Source of the DNA: Alphaproteobacteria bacterium
Lineage (GTDB): Bacteria; Pseudomonadota; Alphaproteobacteria; G02398745; G023898745
Assembly: GCA_023898745.1 (NCBI GenBank)
Contig: CP060237.1
Location: forward strand, 372,001 to 436,000
Direction: 5' to 3'
Length of the DNA stretch: 64,000 nucleotides
Shown one piece after another: positions 8,036-16,869 of this stretch. Position 1 is the stretch's first letter; every line of letters begins with the position of its first letter. Below the pieces are notes generated by a model. It did no database searches and had not been told where the DNA came from. It saw nothing but the letters and a program-made list of their open reading frames with translations. The position numbers and the translations under genes are program-made.

Positions 8036-9280
8036 ATGCTTTTCAAGTTTCTTCGTCTGATTCAAGAGACTGAAGAAATTATGTCTCCTGAAGAGAAAAA
8101 GATAGTGAAAGAGAAACTGGAGAACTCCTTGCGATCTGTTGATGTAAAGGAAAAAGTTGCTGCAATTGAGGCGTTGATACTACATTTCTTTGAAGAAGAG
8201 GGCGTATTGTCCAAGTTGGAGCATACGCTTAAACAACTTAATAGCACTCAGTATGATGCTTGCAAAGTAAAGTACGGTTTTGCTTTGGCAGAGCATGGAT
8301 TTTTTTCAAAAGGGATAAAGTATTTTGATGCGTTGCCAGCTATTGTGAAGGAAAAATTCCGAAGTGTAGATTTCTATCTATCAGAAGCTTATAAAAATAG
8401 AAAAAGTAAAAACAGAAAGCATATCGCAGAAATGCGCTATAAATTATTAAAGAATACAATTGCGCAAGATGAAAGCAAAAAATGCGTTAGCGTAATTCCA
8501 GCAAAAGTTTTAAAATGTTGGGCTGCATTTGAAATGTATAAGCTACTCCAAGAAAATCCATTTTTAGAAGAAGATCCTATAGCTTATTTGATGGGTATCG
8601 ATAAAGAGATTGCTGAGCCTAGATTTGCGAAGTTATTCAGCATCATTAATTTTCAAAAAGCTTTAGTTTATCTCAACAAAACTGATGGTTTAGTTGATGA
8701 AAATATAGCAAAAGCAAGAGAATACTTGGAGCGATCGATTGCATTGAAGCCTTCAAATGATGCGAAATTTTTATTACATTTTTTAATGTTTGTAAATTCC
8801 AAGTCAACTGATTCAGAAGAAGATCTAGCAGAGGAAGAATTGAAAAGTTCTATGCAGAAATTAGACGAGGGATTGGAGCGTATTGAGGCAGTTGAAGGAA
8901 CTGAAGATCAGCAAGAGCCAGAAGATACATCTGATAAAGATGCAAGCGATAGTGAAGAAGAGATAGCTGAAGATGTTGCAGCAGATCATACTCAAGAAAA
9001 AGAGCAAGCTATGAAAATTGCGGCATTAAAAGAAACGATACAAGATCTAAAACTTCGACGTACATGTAAAAAAAGAGAGCTAGATCGGGTTATAAGAGAG
9101 GCGTTGAAACTTTTAGGCGGGAAGTTAGATAAATCTACGGGAAGTTCTCACTGGTCTTTAGCATTGGGCGATGGTGTTATAACGTATGTCGAAAGACATG
9201 GAAGAGCTTTAGAAAAAACATCCCATAGAGATGAGCTTGAAAAAATACAAGCGCTTTTCGATCTAGGCGATGAATCTTAA
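8036..9280 (+). CDS. Helical protein with C-terminal HicA-like domain
   Basis: A 414-residue protein I cannot name. It starts M-L-F-K-F-L-R-L-I. Residues about 80-270 are helical with a TPR-like rhythm (A-E-H-G-F-F-S-K-G-I-K-Y-F, A-R-E-Y-L-E-R-S-I-A-L-K-P-S). About 280-330 is a very acidic linker. The last 70 residues look like the HicA mRNA-interferase fold: a helix R-E-L-D-R-V-I-R-E-A-L, then G-S-S-H-W with the histidine (about H372) where HicA has its catalytic His, strand V-I-T-Y-V-E-R-H-G, and a final helix D-E-L-E-K-I-Q-A-L-F. A HicA toxin is normally a stand-alone protein of about 60-80 residues with a HicB partner; no HicB gene is next to it. The fold is inferred by eye. Confidence 0.55.
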   Translation: MLFKFLRLIQETEEIMSPEEKKIVKEKLENSLRSVDVKEKVAAIEALILHFFEEEGVLSKLEHTLKQLNSTQYDACKVKYGFALAEHGFFSKGIKYFDALPAIVKEKFRSVDFYLSEAYKNRKSKNRKHIAEMRYKLLKNTIAQDESKKCVSVIPAKVLKCWAAFEMYKLLQENPFLEEDPIAYLMGIDKEIAEPRFAKLFSIINFQKALVYLNKTDGLVDENIAKAREYLERSIALKPSNDAKFLLHFLMFVNSKSTDSEEDLAEEELKSSMQKLDEGLERIEAVEGTEDQQEPEDTSDKDASDSEEEIAEDVAADHTQEKEQAMKIAALKETIQDLKLRRTCKKRELDRVIREALKLLGGKLDKSTGSSHWSLALGDGVITYVERHGRALEKTSHRDELEKIQALFDLGDES

Positions 9281-9343
9281 ATTGACCCCCTCCCCTCATA
9301 CTGCTAAACTCTTATGTAGTAATGACCAACTTAACAAGGGTTT

Positions 9344-9799
9344 ATGTATTTTATCCTCCTATTTTTAGCCCTTGTTTCATGTGATCAATTTAATCCTCTT
9401 GCGCTTTCCAAAATATGGTTGGAAAAAATCTCCTGGATGGCAGAAAAAAACGCCAACAATAGCGTGCCAATCAAAGTTCATGTTGTGTATTTTTACGATG
9501 AATCTTATATGAATAAAATTAGTAACAAAACGAGCACACAATATTTTGAAGAATATAATGATCTCAAAAAAGAATTCCCGAGCAAAGTTGAGGTGATTGA
9601 ATTTGATGTTGTGCCAGGAAGTGCCCAAGATACGGTGGTTGTAACACCCAAAAAAGCTGGCGCAAAGGGTGGCGTTATTTTTGCGCGTTACAACACGGTC
9701 AATGTCAATCAAAAATATATGTTAGGTCAAGAATTTGAAATTCGCATGGTCTTTAAAAAAGATTATGTAGAGTTGATCAGAGATGGACAATCAGGATAA
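9344..9799 (+). CDS. Putative lipoprotein upstream of dnaA
   Basis: A 151-residue protein starting M-Y-F-I-L-L-F-L-A-L-V-S-C-D-Q, with a lipobox (L-V-S-C) near residue 13 but no positive charge before the hydrophobic stretch. The mature part has alternating strands and helices, with V-H-V-V-Y-F-Y, a Y-F-E-E-Y-N-D-L-K-K-E-F-P helix, E-F-D-V-V-P-G and G-V-I-F-A-R-Y. I do not recognise the family. The stop is 5 bases before the GTG of dnaA, so the two genes are likely transcribed and translated together, an unusual neighbour for dnaA. Confidence 0.6.
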   Translation: MYFILLFLALVSCDQFNPLALSKIWLEKISWMAEKNANNSVPIKVHVVYFYDESYMNKISNKTSTQYFEEYNDLKKEFPSKVEVIEFDVVPGSAQDTVVVTPKKAGAKGGVIFARYNTVNVNQKYMLGQEFEIRMVFKKDYVELIRDGQSG

Positions 9800-9804
9800 T
9801 AACC

Positions 9805-11121
9805 GTGGAAAACGTATTTCAAAAAGCTAGTGCAGATATCAAAGCAAAAGTTGGAGAGCAGCAATTTGGGTCTTGGGTCAAAGATCTTGTATTTAAAGAG
9901 CAGGCTGGCAACAGAGTATTTATCGCTGCAAAAGACTCTTTCACCAAAGATTGGGTTGAAACTTATTATTCGCACTTTATTTTAGAAGCGCTTAAAAAGA
10001 TAGATCCAAGCATTGAGATTGTGACATTTGTTGAAGATGCAATACTAACGCAACCGCAAAAAAAAGAAACGGTTGCAGCTCTTGAAAAAGCCGATGATGG
10101 TATTGATCAAGTTAAAAGTTTTGAAAACTTTGTGGTAGGCAAACCGAATGAATTTGCTTATGCAGCGGCATTGCGTGTGGCTGAGAGTAAGAAGATGGTT
10201 TACAATCCCTTGTTTCTTTATGGAGGCGTTGGGCTTGGTAAAACCCACTTGATGCATGCGATTGCTTTAAAAATCAAAGAGCTACATCCAAAGAAAACGG
10301 TTTTGTACATTTCCGCTGAAAAGTTTATGTACAAATTTATCAAGGCGCTGCGTTTTAAAAACATGGTGGCCTTCAAAGAAGAGTTTCGCAATATTGATGT
10401 ATTGATGATTGATGATGTGCAATTTTTCAGCACAAAAACGACAACACAAGAAGAGTTTTTCCATACTTTTAATGCGCTCATTGATGCAAAAAAACAAATC
10501 ATTTTATCAGCAGACAAACCTCCTACTGAGTTGGTCAACATCGAAGATCGCTTAAAGTCTCGTATGAGCTGGGGATTGGTTGCGGATATTCATCCAACTA
10601 CATATGAATTGCGTTTAGGTATTTTGCAATCCAAAGCTGAATTAATGCATCTCAATATTAGTGATGAAGTTTTAGAGTTCATGGCGGCCAATTTATCGGA
10701 TTGCAATGTGCGTGAAATGGAAGGTGCCTTAAATCGTGTTGCAGCTCACGCAGATTTGATGGGCCGTTCCTTAGATGTTGCTTCTATCAAGACAATCTTA
10801 AAAGGTGTCATCAAAGATACTGATCGTCAAATGACCATCGATGAAATCAAAAAACGTGTATGCGAATATTTTGGCGTGAAGGTCAAAGAACTAGACTCTG
10901 CCAAACGTGTGAAAAGTATTACGCGCGCTCGACAAGTTGCAATGTTCTTAGCTAAAGAGCTTACTGATAAATCCTTCCCTAACATTGGCGCAGAATTTGG
11001 CGGCAAAGATCATACAACCGTTTTATATTCTGTGAATAAAGTGAAGACATATCTAGAGACAGATGAGAGTTATAAATCTGATGTGGATACACTAAGAGCA
11101 TCTTTGAATTTGCGTCGATAA
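9805..11121 (+). CDS. dnaA: Chromosomal replication initiator DnaA
   Basis: A 438-residue DnaA. Domain I covers about residues 1-75. Domain II is short. The AAA+ domain has Walker A G-G-V-G-L-G-K-T at 140-147, Walker B L-M-I-D-D-V-Q-F-F near 200-208, and the sensor region W-G-L-V-A-D-I near 256-262. Domain IV has the DNA-binding signature G-G-K-D-H-T-T-V near 399-406; most DnaA proteins have R where K401 stands. The GTG start is supported by its position just after the lipoprotein stop and by the first residues M-E-N-V-F. I see no cluster of DnaA boxes beside it, so the origin need not be here. Confidence 0.95.
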   Translation: MENVFQKASADIKAKVGEQQFGSWVKDLVFKEQAGNRVFIAAKDSFTKDWVETYYSHFILEALKKIDPSIEIVTFVEDAILTQPQKKETVAALEKADDGIDQVKSFENFVVGKPNEFAYAAALRVAESKKMVYNPLFLYGGVGLGKTHLMHAIALKIKELHPKKTVLYISAEKFMYKFIKALRFKNMVAFKEEFRNIDVLMIDDVQFFSTKTTTQEEFFHTFNALIDAKKQIILSADKPPTELVNIEDRLKSRMSWGLVADIHPTTYELRLGILQSKAELMHLNISDEVLEFMAANLSDCNVREMEGALNRVAAHADLMGRSLDVASIKTILKGVIKDTDRQMTIDEIKKRVCEYFGVKVKELDSAKRVKSITRARQVAMFLAKELTDKSFPNIGAEFGGKDHTTVLYSVNKVKTYLETDESYKSDVDTLRASLNLRR

Positions 11122-11134
11122 CTCGCAAAGTTCG

Positions 11135-11222
11135 TCATCACCAACTGACGCATCCCCACGAATTAAACATGTGCAGATGTCATCACGAGCCTTGCGTAGC
11201 AAGGCGTGGTGATCCATGGATG
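11135..11222. repeat. Palindromic repeat, family A with CATCCCCACGAATTAAA piece
   Basis: Carries CATCCCCACGAATTAAACATGTGCAG followed by a GTCATCACGAGCCTTGCGTAGCAAGGCGTGGTGAT hairpin. Near copies lie at 12800-12885, 13140-13195, 19078-19145, 27662-27745 and 45062-45120. Confidence 0.8.
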
Positions 11223-11233
11223 GTAATTCTATG

Positions 11234-11797
11234 CTATATTCTCTGGACTGTTTTGTCTTGTTGTAAACATTTCTGCCTTGTATGATTGAGCGTTTCTATA
11301 GCTTGGCTAAGGTTAAATTCTGTTAAAGGCTCAATAAAGTTTCCAAAACTTTCTAGACTTAATAGGGCTAAGGTTGTTTGTGTGTTGGTTGATGCAGTTT
11401 GTATGCCATAAATATCAATAAGCTGGGTTGCTAAAGTTAGCACCCTGATAAGGTAGATTGCTCCCTCATCTTCTATTTTATTGAAGTTAAAATTAAGCGT
11501 TTTCAAACTTTTGTTCGTGATAAGAGCGTCTGCTAAATATATTAAACCATCAGATTTTATGGAGTTTTCTTCTAATATCAGTTCTTCTAGGGTTTGGGTT
11601 CTTGCGAGCCAACAGGCTAACGCTTTTGCACCTTTAGGCCCAAATCTATTACGACTAAGATCGAGTCTTGTAATTTGTATACTTTCACTGCTGCAAAGCG
11701 CATCGGCTAAAGTTTTAACTTCTGCATCGCCAAGTTGCATTGCGCTAAGATTCAGCTCTCTTTGGGAAAGTGTATGATTTTCTATTGCGTAAATCAC
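11234..11797 (-). CDS. Leucine-rich repeat protein (RNI/NLR-type repeats)
   Basis: A 187-residue protein with four repeats of about 28 residues of the ribonuclease-inhibitor LRR class: L-N-L-S-A-M-Q-L-G-D-A-E-V-K-T-L-A-D-A-L, L-D-L-S-R-N-R-F-G-P-K-G-A-K-A-L, L-I-L-E-E-N-S-I-K-S-D-G-L and L-N-F-N-F-N-K-I-E-D-E-G-A. Such LRRs form a protein-binding arc, and in intracellular bacteria they are often effectors, which is an inference here. No catalytic domain is present and no signal peptide is seen. The GTG start at 11797 has no clear ribosome site, so the N-terminus is uncertain and the gene may be a trimmed copy of a longer one. Confidence 0.65.
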   Translation of the reverse strand: MIYAIENHTLSQRELNLSAMQLGDAEVKTLADALCSSESIQITRLDLSRNRFGPKGAKALACWLARTQTLEELILEENSIKSDGLIYLADALITNKSLKTLNFNFNKIEDEGAIYLIRVLTLATQLIDIYGIQTASTNTQTTLALLSLESFGNFIEPLTEFNLSQAIETLNHTRQKCLQQDKTVQRI

Positions 11798-11937
11798 ATG
11801 ATCAAATGTATTTGCTTGCAGTGATATAAAGGGAAAAATTGAAAGTTATGTTGGTTCGCTAGCCTTCACTATAGCAAAAAATGCTAGACGGAGCAATGTG
11901 GTTTAATACTGGTATTTGCAGACAAAATGTAGGAGCG

Positions 11938-12018
11938 TCATCCTGAGTGTAGCGCAGGATCTTCTTGAGTTTTTCACAGTAAGAGCCTTCACTCGTTTTG
12001 CTCATTCAGGATGACGGG
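11938..12018. repeat. Palindromic repeat, family B
   Basis: GTCATCCTGAGTGTAGCGCAGGATCTTC on the left and CATTCAGGATGACG on the right, as at 475-562. It lies between the LRR gene and the Bax-inhibitor gene. Confidence 0.8.
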
Positions 12019-12025
12019 AGCTATA

Positions 12026-12727
12026 TTAACGCTTGTTACGATCCCCTAAAAGATGTAACAACATATAAAATAAGTTGATGAAATCCAAATATAAAATCAA
12101 AGCACCAAAAATAGCCATTTTGCTACGAGAATCTTCATCTGTCATATAATACATATTCTTAATGCGTTGTGTGTCATAAGCTGTTAAACCGACAAAAATC
12201 AAAGATCCTATCATAGATAAAGCATATGCTAATCCAGGAGATTGCATGAACCAGTTGATAATGGAAGAAATTACCAATCCAAATAACCCCATCATTAAGA
12301 AGGAGCCCATATTGGTTAGGTCTGTTTTTGTGACATAACCATAAATGCTCATGACACCAAATAAAACAGATGTTGTGAGAAATGCATTGGCAATGCTAGG
12401 CATAGAATACACAATAAAAATCAAAGATGACGAAATACCAATGGATGTAGCATAAGCATAAAACAGCCCCATCGCCGCACCTTTAGATAGCATATGAATA
12501 CGTGCGCTTAAGAACATTACAAACAAAATTGGCGCAAACAATACAATATAACGCAGTGGCGTGCTGAAGATTGTATACATCAATTGCGGAGATGTACTGA
12601 TAAAGTATGCTACAAAAGCTGTGAGAAATAATCCAAAGCTCATGTGCGCAAATACAGCGTTGATATAAGATGTCAAACCATCTACTTGACGGCCTGAGAC
12701 AATAGTTTTTCTACGAGTAATAGCCAT
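12026..12727 (-). CDS. Bax inhibitor-1 / YccA family membrane protein
   Basis: A 233-residue protein with seven hydrophobic segments and the BI-1 family pattern: a basic N-terminus (R-R-K-T-I-V-S-G-R-Q-V-D), G-L-T-S-Y-I-N-A-V-F-A-H-M as the first helix, and the conserved late segment G-L-T-A-Y-D-T-Q-R-I-K followed by L-I-L-Y-L-D-F-I-N-L-F. The two aspartates in these last motifs form the pH- and calcium-sensing pair in known structures. It sits in the inner membrane, with a proposed role in calcium or proton leak; the role in bacteria is poorly defined. It is monocistronic, flanked by repeats. Confidence 0.9.
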   Translation of the reverse strand: MAITRRKTIVSGRQVDGLTSYINAVFAHMSFGLFLTAFVAYFISTSPQLMYTIFSTPLRYIVLFAPILFVMFLSARIHMLSKGAAMGLFYAYATSIGISSSLIFIVYSMPSIANAFLTTSVLFGVMSIYGYVTKTDLTNMGSFLMMGLFGLVISSIINWFMQSPGLAYALSMIGSLIFVGLTAYDTQRIKNMYYMTDEDSRSKMAIFGALILYLDFINLFYMLLHLLGDRNKR

Positions 12728-12788
12728 GAAACCCTTACTGATACGTGATACTAGTGTAGATTAGCAGAGTTTTTTGAAGGATGGCAAT

Positions 12789-13210
12789 GTCATAATCGTC
12801 ATCACGAGCTAATTCATCCCCACGAATTAAATATGCGCAGACGTCATCACGAGCCTTGCATAGCAAGGCGTGGTGATCTATGGAGGTAGTTCGCGATCTG
12901 ACCTATCCCCACGAATTTTCTAAAATCCAAAAAAAGTCTCGAACGCTTAACTATACAAGCTTTTCTTCTGGAGAAATAGACAGAAAAATATAAGGACAGT
13001 TGCCGTCATGGCGAGATTTTCGAAAGAAAATCGTGGCCATCCATCCGTCTTCGCAATTTTGCCAAAGGTAAAATTTAGCTACGACGAGATTGATTGAGTC
13101 GGAGTGTTTGAAACGGATGTTTCGCCTCTATGGATCACCACGCCTTGCTATGCAAGGCTCGTGATGACATCTGCGCATATTTAATTCGTGAGGATGGGCC
13201 AGTTCGCGAT
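12789..13210. repeat. Repeat-filled gap (families A and D) before the DUF4143 gene
   Basis: A 600-base gap without a gene. It holds a family A hairpin (12789-12885), the 100-base repeat listed separately, a CATGGCGAGATTTTCG...CGTGGCCATCCATCCG unit, a family D unit with CGTCTTCGCAATTTTGCCAAAGG and GAGTGTTTGAAACGGATG, and another family A hairpin with CTTGCTATGCAAGG. Downstream, 13235-13330 has a short direct repeat (ATGAAAATTGGAAG and CCAAATTTCAAA, twice) just before the ATPase start. Confidence 0.8.
12898..12998. repeat. 100-base repeat shared with 44956-45055
   Basis: From CTGACCTATCCCCACGAATT through CTTTTCTTCTGGAGAAAT to AAATATAAGGA. The copy at 44956-45055 matches at about nine bases in ten over the whole length. 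Both copies lie a few hundred bases upstream of a DUF4143 ATPase gene, in the same orientation. It is not one of the palindromic families. Confidence 0.8.
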
Positions 13211-13332
13211 GATGACTGCTGTTGCGAAAAAGCATGAAAATTGGAAGCCACTCTCCCAAATTTCAAAGAAAAATTGACATTTGAGGTAAAAAAATATGAA
13301 AATTGGAAGTAAGCCTTCCAAATTTCAAATAA

Positions 13333-14460
13333 ATGAATCGTGATATTTTCTTTCGAGGAATTCAAAAAGCTTTTGAAGTTCATCCTATTGTTGGTCTGTT
13401 AGGCCCAAGACAGTGTGGAAAAACAACGCTGGCTAGGCAATATATTTCTCATTTTCCAGACAGTAATTATTTTGATCTCGAAGATCCAGAAGATCTTTCT
13501 AAACTTGAGCACCCAAAGCGCGCTTTAGAAAATTTAGAAGGATTAATTGTAATTGATGAGGTGCAAAAAAGGCCGAAATTATTCGAATTGCTACGCGTTC
13601 TTGTTGATCGACCCAATAATAAAGCCAAATTTCTTATACTTGGAAGCGCGTCTCGTGATTTATTGATGCAATCTTCTGAAACTTTAGCTGGGCGAATTGA
13701 ATACATAGAGCTTCCACCATTCTCGCTATTTGAAGTGGATGATATGAGAAAATTATGGCTCAGAGGAGGTTACCCAAAAGCTTATTTGGCTGATACAAAT
13801 GAACAAGCTACACAATGGATCAAAGCTTATGAAAAGACTTTTTTAGAAAGAGATATTCCAAGCTTTGGTTTTCAGATTGCGCCAAGCAAGATGCGCCGTT
13901 TTTGGATGATGTTAGCACACTATCATGGGCAGATTATGAATGCATCTGAAATAGGGAATTCTTTAGATATTTCACATAAGACTGTAAAGCATTATGTTGA
14001 TATTTTATCAGATACTTTAATGATACGTGTTTTGCAGCCATGGCATGAGAACATCAAAAAACGCCAAGTCAAAATGCCAAAAATCTATTTCAGAGACAGC
14101 GGTGTATTTCATTATCTTCTAGGTATTAAAGATATCTATACACACCCTAAAATGGGCGCATCTTGGGAAGGGTTTGCGTTGGAGCAAATCATACGTATCT
14201 ATCAACTCAAAGGCGAGGATCATTTTTATTTCTGGGCTGTACATTCAGGTGCGGAGCTAGATCTTCTGATTATACATGAAGGGCGAAGAATTGGGTTTGA
14301 GTTTAAAATGGCAGACGCACCTCGGTTAACACACTCTATGAAGGTTGCACGTGATCTCTTAAAGTTGGATCAGTTGTATGTTGTGTATCCTGGTGAGAAA
14401 TCTTATTTTTTGGATGAGGGGATTGATGTGGTTCCACTTTTAGAGTGGACAACACTGTAA
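13333..14460 (+). CDS. AAA ATPase with DUF4143 domain (first copy)
   Basis: A 375-residue P-loop ATPase of the AAA_14/DUF4143 type. Walker A is G-P-R-Q-C-G-K-T-T near residues 24-32; Walker B is L-I-V-I-D-E-V-Q near 70-77. The sensor-like G-S-A-S-R-D and the L-A-G-R-I-E-Y-I-E-L-P-P stretch follow, then L-R-G-G-Y-P and the Y-x-x-T-F-L-E-R-D-I motif of the DUF4143 half. The end has a nuclease-like strand pattern, G-A-E-L-D-L-L and I-G-F-E-F-K, resembling a PD-(D/E)xK core. The biological role of the family is unknown; copies spread widely and are often linked to mobile DNA. A second copy is at 45270-46430. Confidence 0.85.
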   Translation: MNRDIFFRGIQKAFEVHPIVGLLGPRQCGKTTLARQYISHFPDSNYFDLEDPEDLSKLEHPKRALENLEGLIVIDEVQKRPKLFELLRVLVDRPNNKAKFLILGSASRDLLMQSSETLAGRIEYIELPPFSLFEVDDMRKLWLRGGYPKAYLADTNEQATQWIKAYEKTFLERDIPSFGFQIAPSKMRRFWMMLAHYHGQIMNASEIGNSLDISHKTVKHYVDILSDTLMIRVLQPWHENIKKRQVKMPKIYFRDSGVFHYLLGIKDIYTHPKMGASWEGFALEQIIRIYQLKGEDHFYFWAVHSGAELDLLIIHEGRRIGFEFKMADAPRLTHSMKVARDLLKLDQLYVVYPGEKSYFLDEGIDVVPLLEWTTL

Positions 14461-14462
14461 CC

Positions 14463-14658
14463 TGGTCATCATGGATTGCCACGCATTCTTATGAATGCTC
14501 GCAATGACGAAACTCCGCAGAGGCCGTCATCACGAGGAGCGCAATATTACCGTCATCACGAGGAGCGCAATATTTCCGTCATCACGAGGAGCGAAGCGAC
14601 GTGGTGATCCATATGGGGGATGGCCACAGCCCCTTCAGGGCTTCGCCATGACGGCGTT
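14463..14658. repeat. Palindromic repeats (family A)
   Basis: Two short CGTCATCACGAGGAGCGCAATATT units in direct tandem, then a complete composite that ends in GGCCACAGCCCCTTCAGGGCTTCGCCATGACG. The tandem short units suggest stepwise growth of the array. Confidence 0.85.
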
Positions 14659-14665
14659 ATGCTTC

Positions 14666-15187
14666 TTAACTATATTTCTCCACAAGTGCTTCAAGTTCAA
14701 ACTCTTTACATAAGTACAAACTCACAGGATTGTGCGGCTCCAAGTTTGCATAATTCCAGTAGGATTTGTCGCGAATGGATTGAACCATTTTCAAAGTTGA
14801 GCTTAATAATTTTACAATCTTAGAATCTGGGATTTTTGGATAATTTTTTATAATCCAAAGAATTGCATTTGTTCTGTCGCTTCTGCGTGCAACAGGCACA
14901 TACTTTTTTGCGCCTTTCTTTTTCACAAGCGGTGTGGCTTTAGCTAAAGATAGGGAGCGATTTGTGTTTTTTTCACCCTCTTCAATATCGTGTGCGGTTA
15001 ATTGCCCTGAGGCGATAGGATCAAATGGCGCGATAGATGTATGCTCATCATCAGCTAAATTTTGTACTTCCAAAACATGCAATCCACAAAAATCTGCAAT
15101 TTGTTTAAATGATAGCGCTGTATTTCGAATCAACCACAATGCTGTTCCCTTTGGCATTAGAGGTGATGCGCTAGATGCATTTGCCAT
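14666..15187 (-). CDS. trcR: Cell-cycle transcriptional regulator TrcR (DUF1013)
   Basis: A 173-residue protein of the TrcR family, formerly DUF1013, found almost only in alphaproteobacteria. The start M-P-K-G-T-A-L-W-L-I-R-N-T-A-L-S-F-K-Q-I-A is an HTH (I-A-D-F-C-G-L-H); the middle has D-P-I-A-S-G-Q-L-T; the last third has R-S-D-R-T-N-A-I-L-W-I-I-K-N-Y-P and a second HTH-like unit. It starts 2 bases after the stop of the MFS transporter gene, so it is the second gene of an operon. The family is a strong lineage marker. The first nine residues before P-K-G are variable, so an internal start at M11 is possible. Confidence 0.85.
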   Translation of the reverse strand: MANASSASPLMPKGTALWLIRNTALSFKQIADFCGLHVLEVQNLADDEHTSIAPFDPIASGQLTAHDIEEGEKNTNRSLSLAKATPLVKKKGAKKYVPVARRSDRTNAILWIIKNYPKIPDSKIVKLLSSTLKMVQSIRDKSYWNYANLEPHNPVSLYLCKEFELEALVEKYS

Positions 15188-15189
15188 AT

Positions 15190-16422
15190 CTAGTTCTGGT
15201 GTGTTAAATCTCGATATCTCATTATTATCATTAATGCGAGGAAAGATAAAGCGCCCCAGATGAAACTATAGAAATAAACATAGGAATTTCCATACACATC
15301 CGCGATATATCCACCAAAAGCATCAGCGCTAAATAAGCAAATTGCATTAATGAGGTAATATACACCAAACGCTGTTCCTCTTACATCAGGGTCAACCACA
15401 TCTGCTGTTAGGGCTGTGAACGTATTGGTTGTGATACCCATTTGCATACCCCAGAAAATGACACCCAAAAAGAAGCCTTTTAAGCAGGTCGCATAAAAGA
15501 AGAAAAAGTCAGACACAAGCATAGAAAAAATACCAACCAAAAGCATTTTTCTTCTACCAAACTTATCAGATAAAACACCGATTGGGTAAGAAAATAACGC
15601 CCAGCTGATGTTAAATACTATCATAATGTATGGAACATTTTCGTATGCCATATTGAAGTTGCGGATGGCATAAGTTCCCATAAAAGCTTCATTACAACGA
15701 CCTAGCATGAAAATTGCATTCACAATCATAAGCAAAATAAAGCTTGTTCCCATTTCTTTAAGTTTTGACAAACGGAATCGTCGTTTACCGTTTGTTTTTG
15801 GTTGACTGAATGGTATTTCTTTAACCTTAAAAGCAATGATCAATAAAATGATAAATGCCGGCACAACAGCAAATTGGAACACATCTCTAAATCCAAATCC
15901 TGCACGTTTCATGAGTAACGAAGCAATAACAGCGCCAACAACGCTGCCCAATTGTCCTAAACTTCTCACAAATCCAAGACTTTGTGCGCGTGTTTCTTTG
16001 GAGGATGCGGCAGAAATCAAGGAATCTCTAGGAATCGAGTATACACCGTTTCCAATTCTATCAATCGATCGACCCATCAGGATATAAAAAAAGCTGGAGG
16101 AAAATGCGATCATAGAACGTCCAAGGAAAATAATACCACAACCTAAGAAAATCAAAGCTTGGCGCTTTCTCAATATATCACTGATAAATCCAGAGCCGAA
16201 TTTGAGTAATTGAGATAGACATTCAAAGACCCCTTCAAGAATACCAATGTTTGTTTGAGAGTATCCAAGAGACATGAGGTATGCTGGGAATAAACTGAAC
16301 ACCATCAAGAATGATGCATTCATTAAGAACATCGCAACGCTCATATAAAGAACAGTCGGTTTATGATTCGCTTGGTGTTCTGGGGAAGTTTTAGACTTCG
16401 TAGTCTGGCTCTCGAGCATCAA
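15190..16422 (-). CDS. MFS transporter
   Basis: A 410-residue twelve-helix major facilitator. The family loop between helices 2 and 3 is clear (G-S-G-F-I-S-D-I-L-R-K-R-Q-A), and the matching loop of the second half reads G-V-L-S-D-K-F-G-R-R-K-M-L. A central charged loop (K-T-N-G-K-R-R-F-R-L-S-K-L-K-E) divides the halves. The G-x-x-R-x-x-G-x-G pattern of R-S-I-D-R-I-G-N-G-V-Y-S-I-P-R-D is intact. The first 22 residues are polar and may not all be translated. It forms an operon with trcR. Substrate unknown. Confidence 0.85.
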   Translation of the reverse strand: MMLESQTTKSKTSPEHQANHKPTVLYMSVAMFLMNASFLMVFSLFPAYLMSLGYSQTNIGILEGVFECLSQLLKFGSGFISDILRKRQALIFLGCGIIFLGRSMIAFSSSFFYILMGRSIDRIGNGVYSIPRDSLISAASSKETRAQSLGFVRSLGQLGSVVGAVIASLLMKRAGFGFRDVFQFAVVPAFIILLIIAFKVKEIPFSQPKTNGKRRFRLSKLKEMGTSFILLMIVNAIFMLGRCNEAFMGTYAIRNFNMAYENVPYIMIVFNISWALFSYPIGVLSDKFGRRKMLLVGIFSMLVSDFFFFYATCLKGFFLGVIFWGMQMGITTNTFTALTADVVDPDVRGTAFGVYYLINAICLFSADAFGGYIADVYGNSYVYFYSFIWGALSFLALMIIMRYRDLTHQN

Positions 16423-16488
16423 TAAAATGGAATGCTGTCATCTGAGTTATAATAGAAAAATTTTGAGGTTGTTGCAAGCAGGTAAGCA

Positions 16489-16592
16489 TGGCCATCATCA
16501 CAAGGAGCGAAATAGCAGGACGTCATCACGAGTCTTGCCAAGCAAGGCGTGGTGATCCATTATGGATAGCCACGCTACGCTCGCCATGACGA
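16489..16592. repeat. Palindromic repeat, family A
   Basis: GTCATCACGAGTCTTGCCAAGCAAGGCGTGGTGATCC followed by GATAGCCACGCTACGCTCGCCATGACG: one whole composite unit of two stem-loops around an ATCCATTATGGAT centre. Confidence 0.85.
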
Positions 16593-16594
16593 GT

Positions 16595-16805
16595 TTTTAT
16601 CACGAAATTGGCAACAAACCCATCCCTTAAAACCTGAAATTTCAATTTTTTCATATGATGCGACTATTTGTCCATGATGTTTAAATTCGGTCGACAAGAT
16701 TAATTTCCCCAAACATTTCACCAGCGCTTCCTTGACTAAGGTTGAAATGTGGGCCACCTTGAATAAATAGTTTACCTGTTGCTGTTCGTTCTAATATGAA
16801 AATTT
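16595..16805 (-). pseudogene. Partial, internally deleted copy of the phosphopantetheinyl transferase
   Basis: Read leftward this fragment matches two separate parts of the gene at 17845-18384: the L-E-R-T-x-T-G-K-x-F-I-Q-G-G-P-H-F-N-L-S part, then directly E-A-L-V-K-C-L-G-K-x-I-L-S-T-E-F-K-H-H-G-Q. The roughly 60 residues between them, including the metal-binding G-V-D-I-E motif, are missing. The join falls at CTTAGTCA/AAGGAAGCG with very short shared sequence. It cannot make an active enzyme. A 60-residue reading frame survives at 16575-16757. Confidence 0.8.
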
Positions 16806-16869
16806 ACCATTTTTTAATACTTTTATTAACCTTATTATGAAGGAGAGATAGAAAATTATCAGAGGTGTT

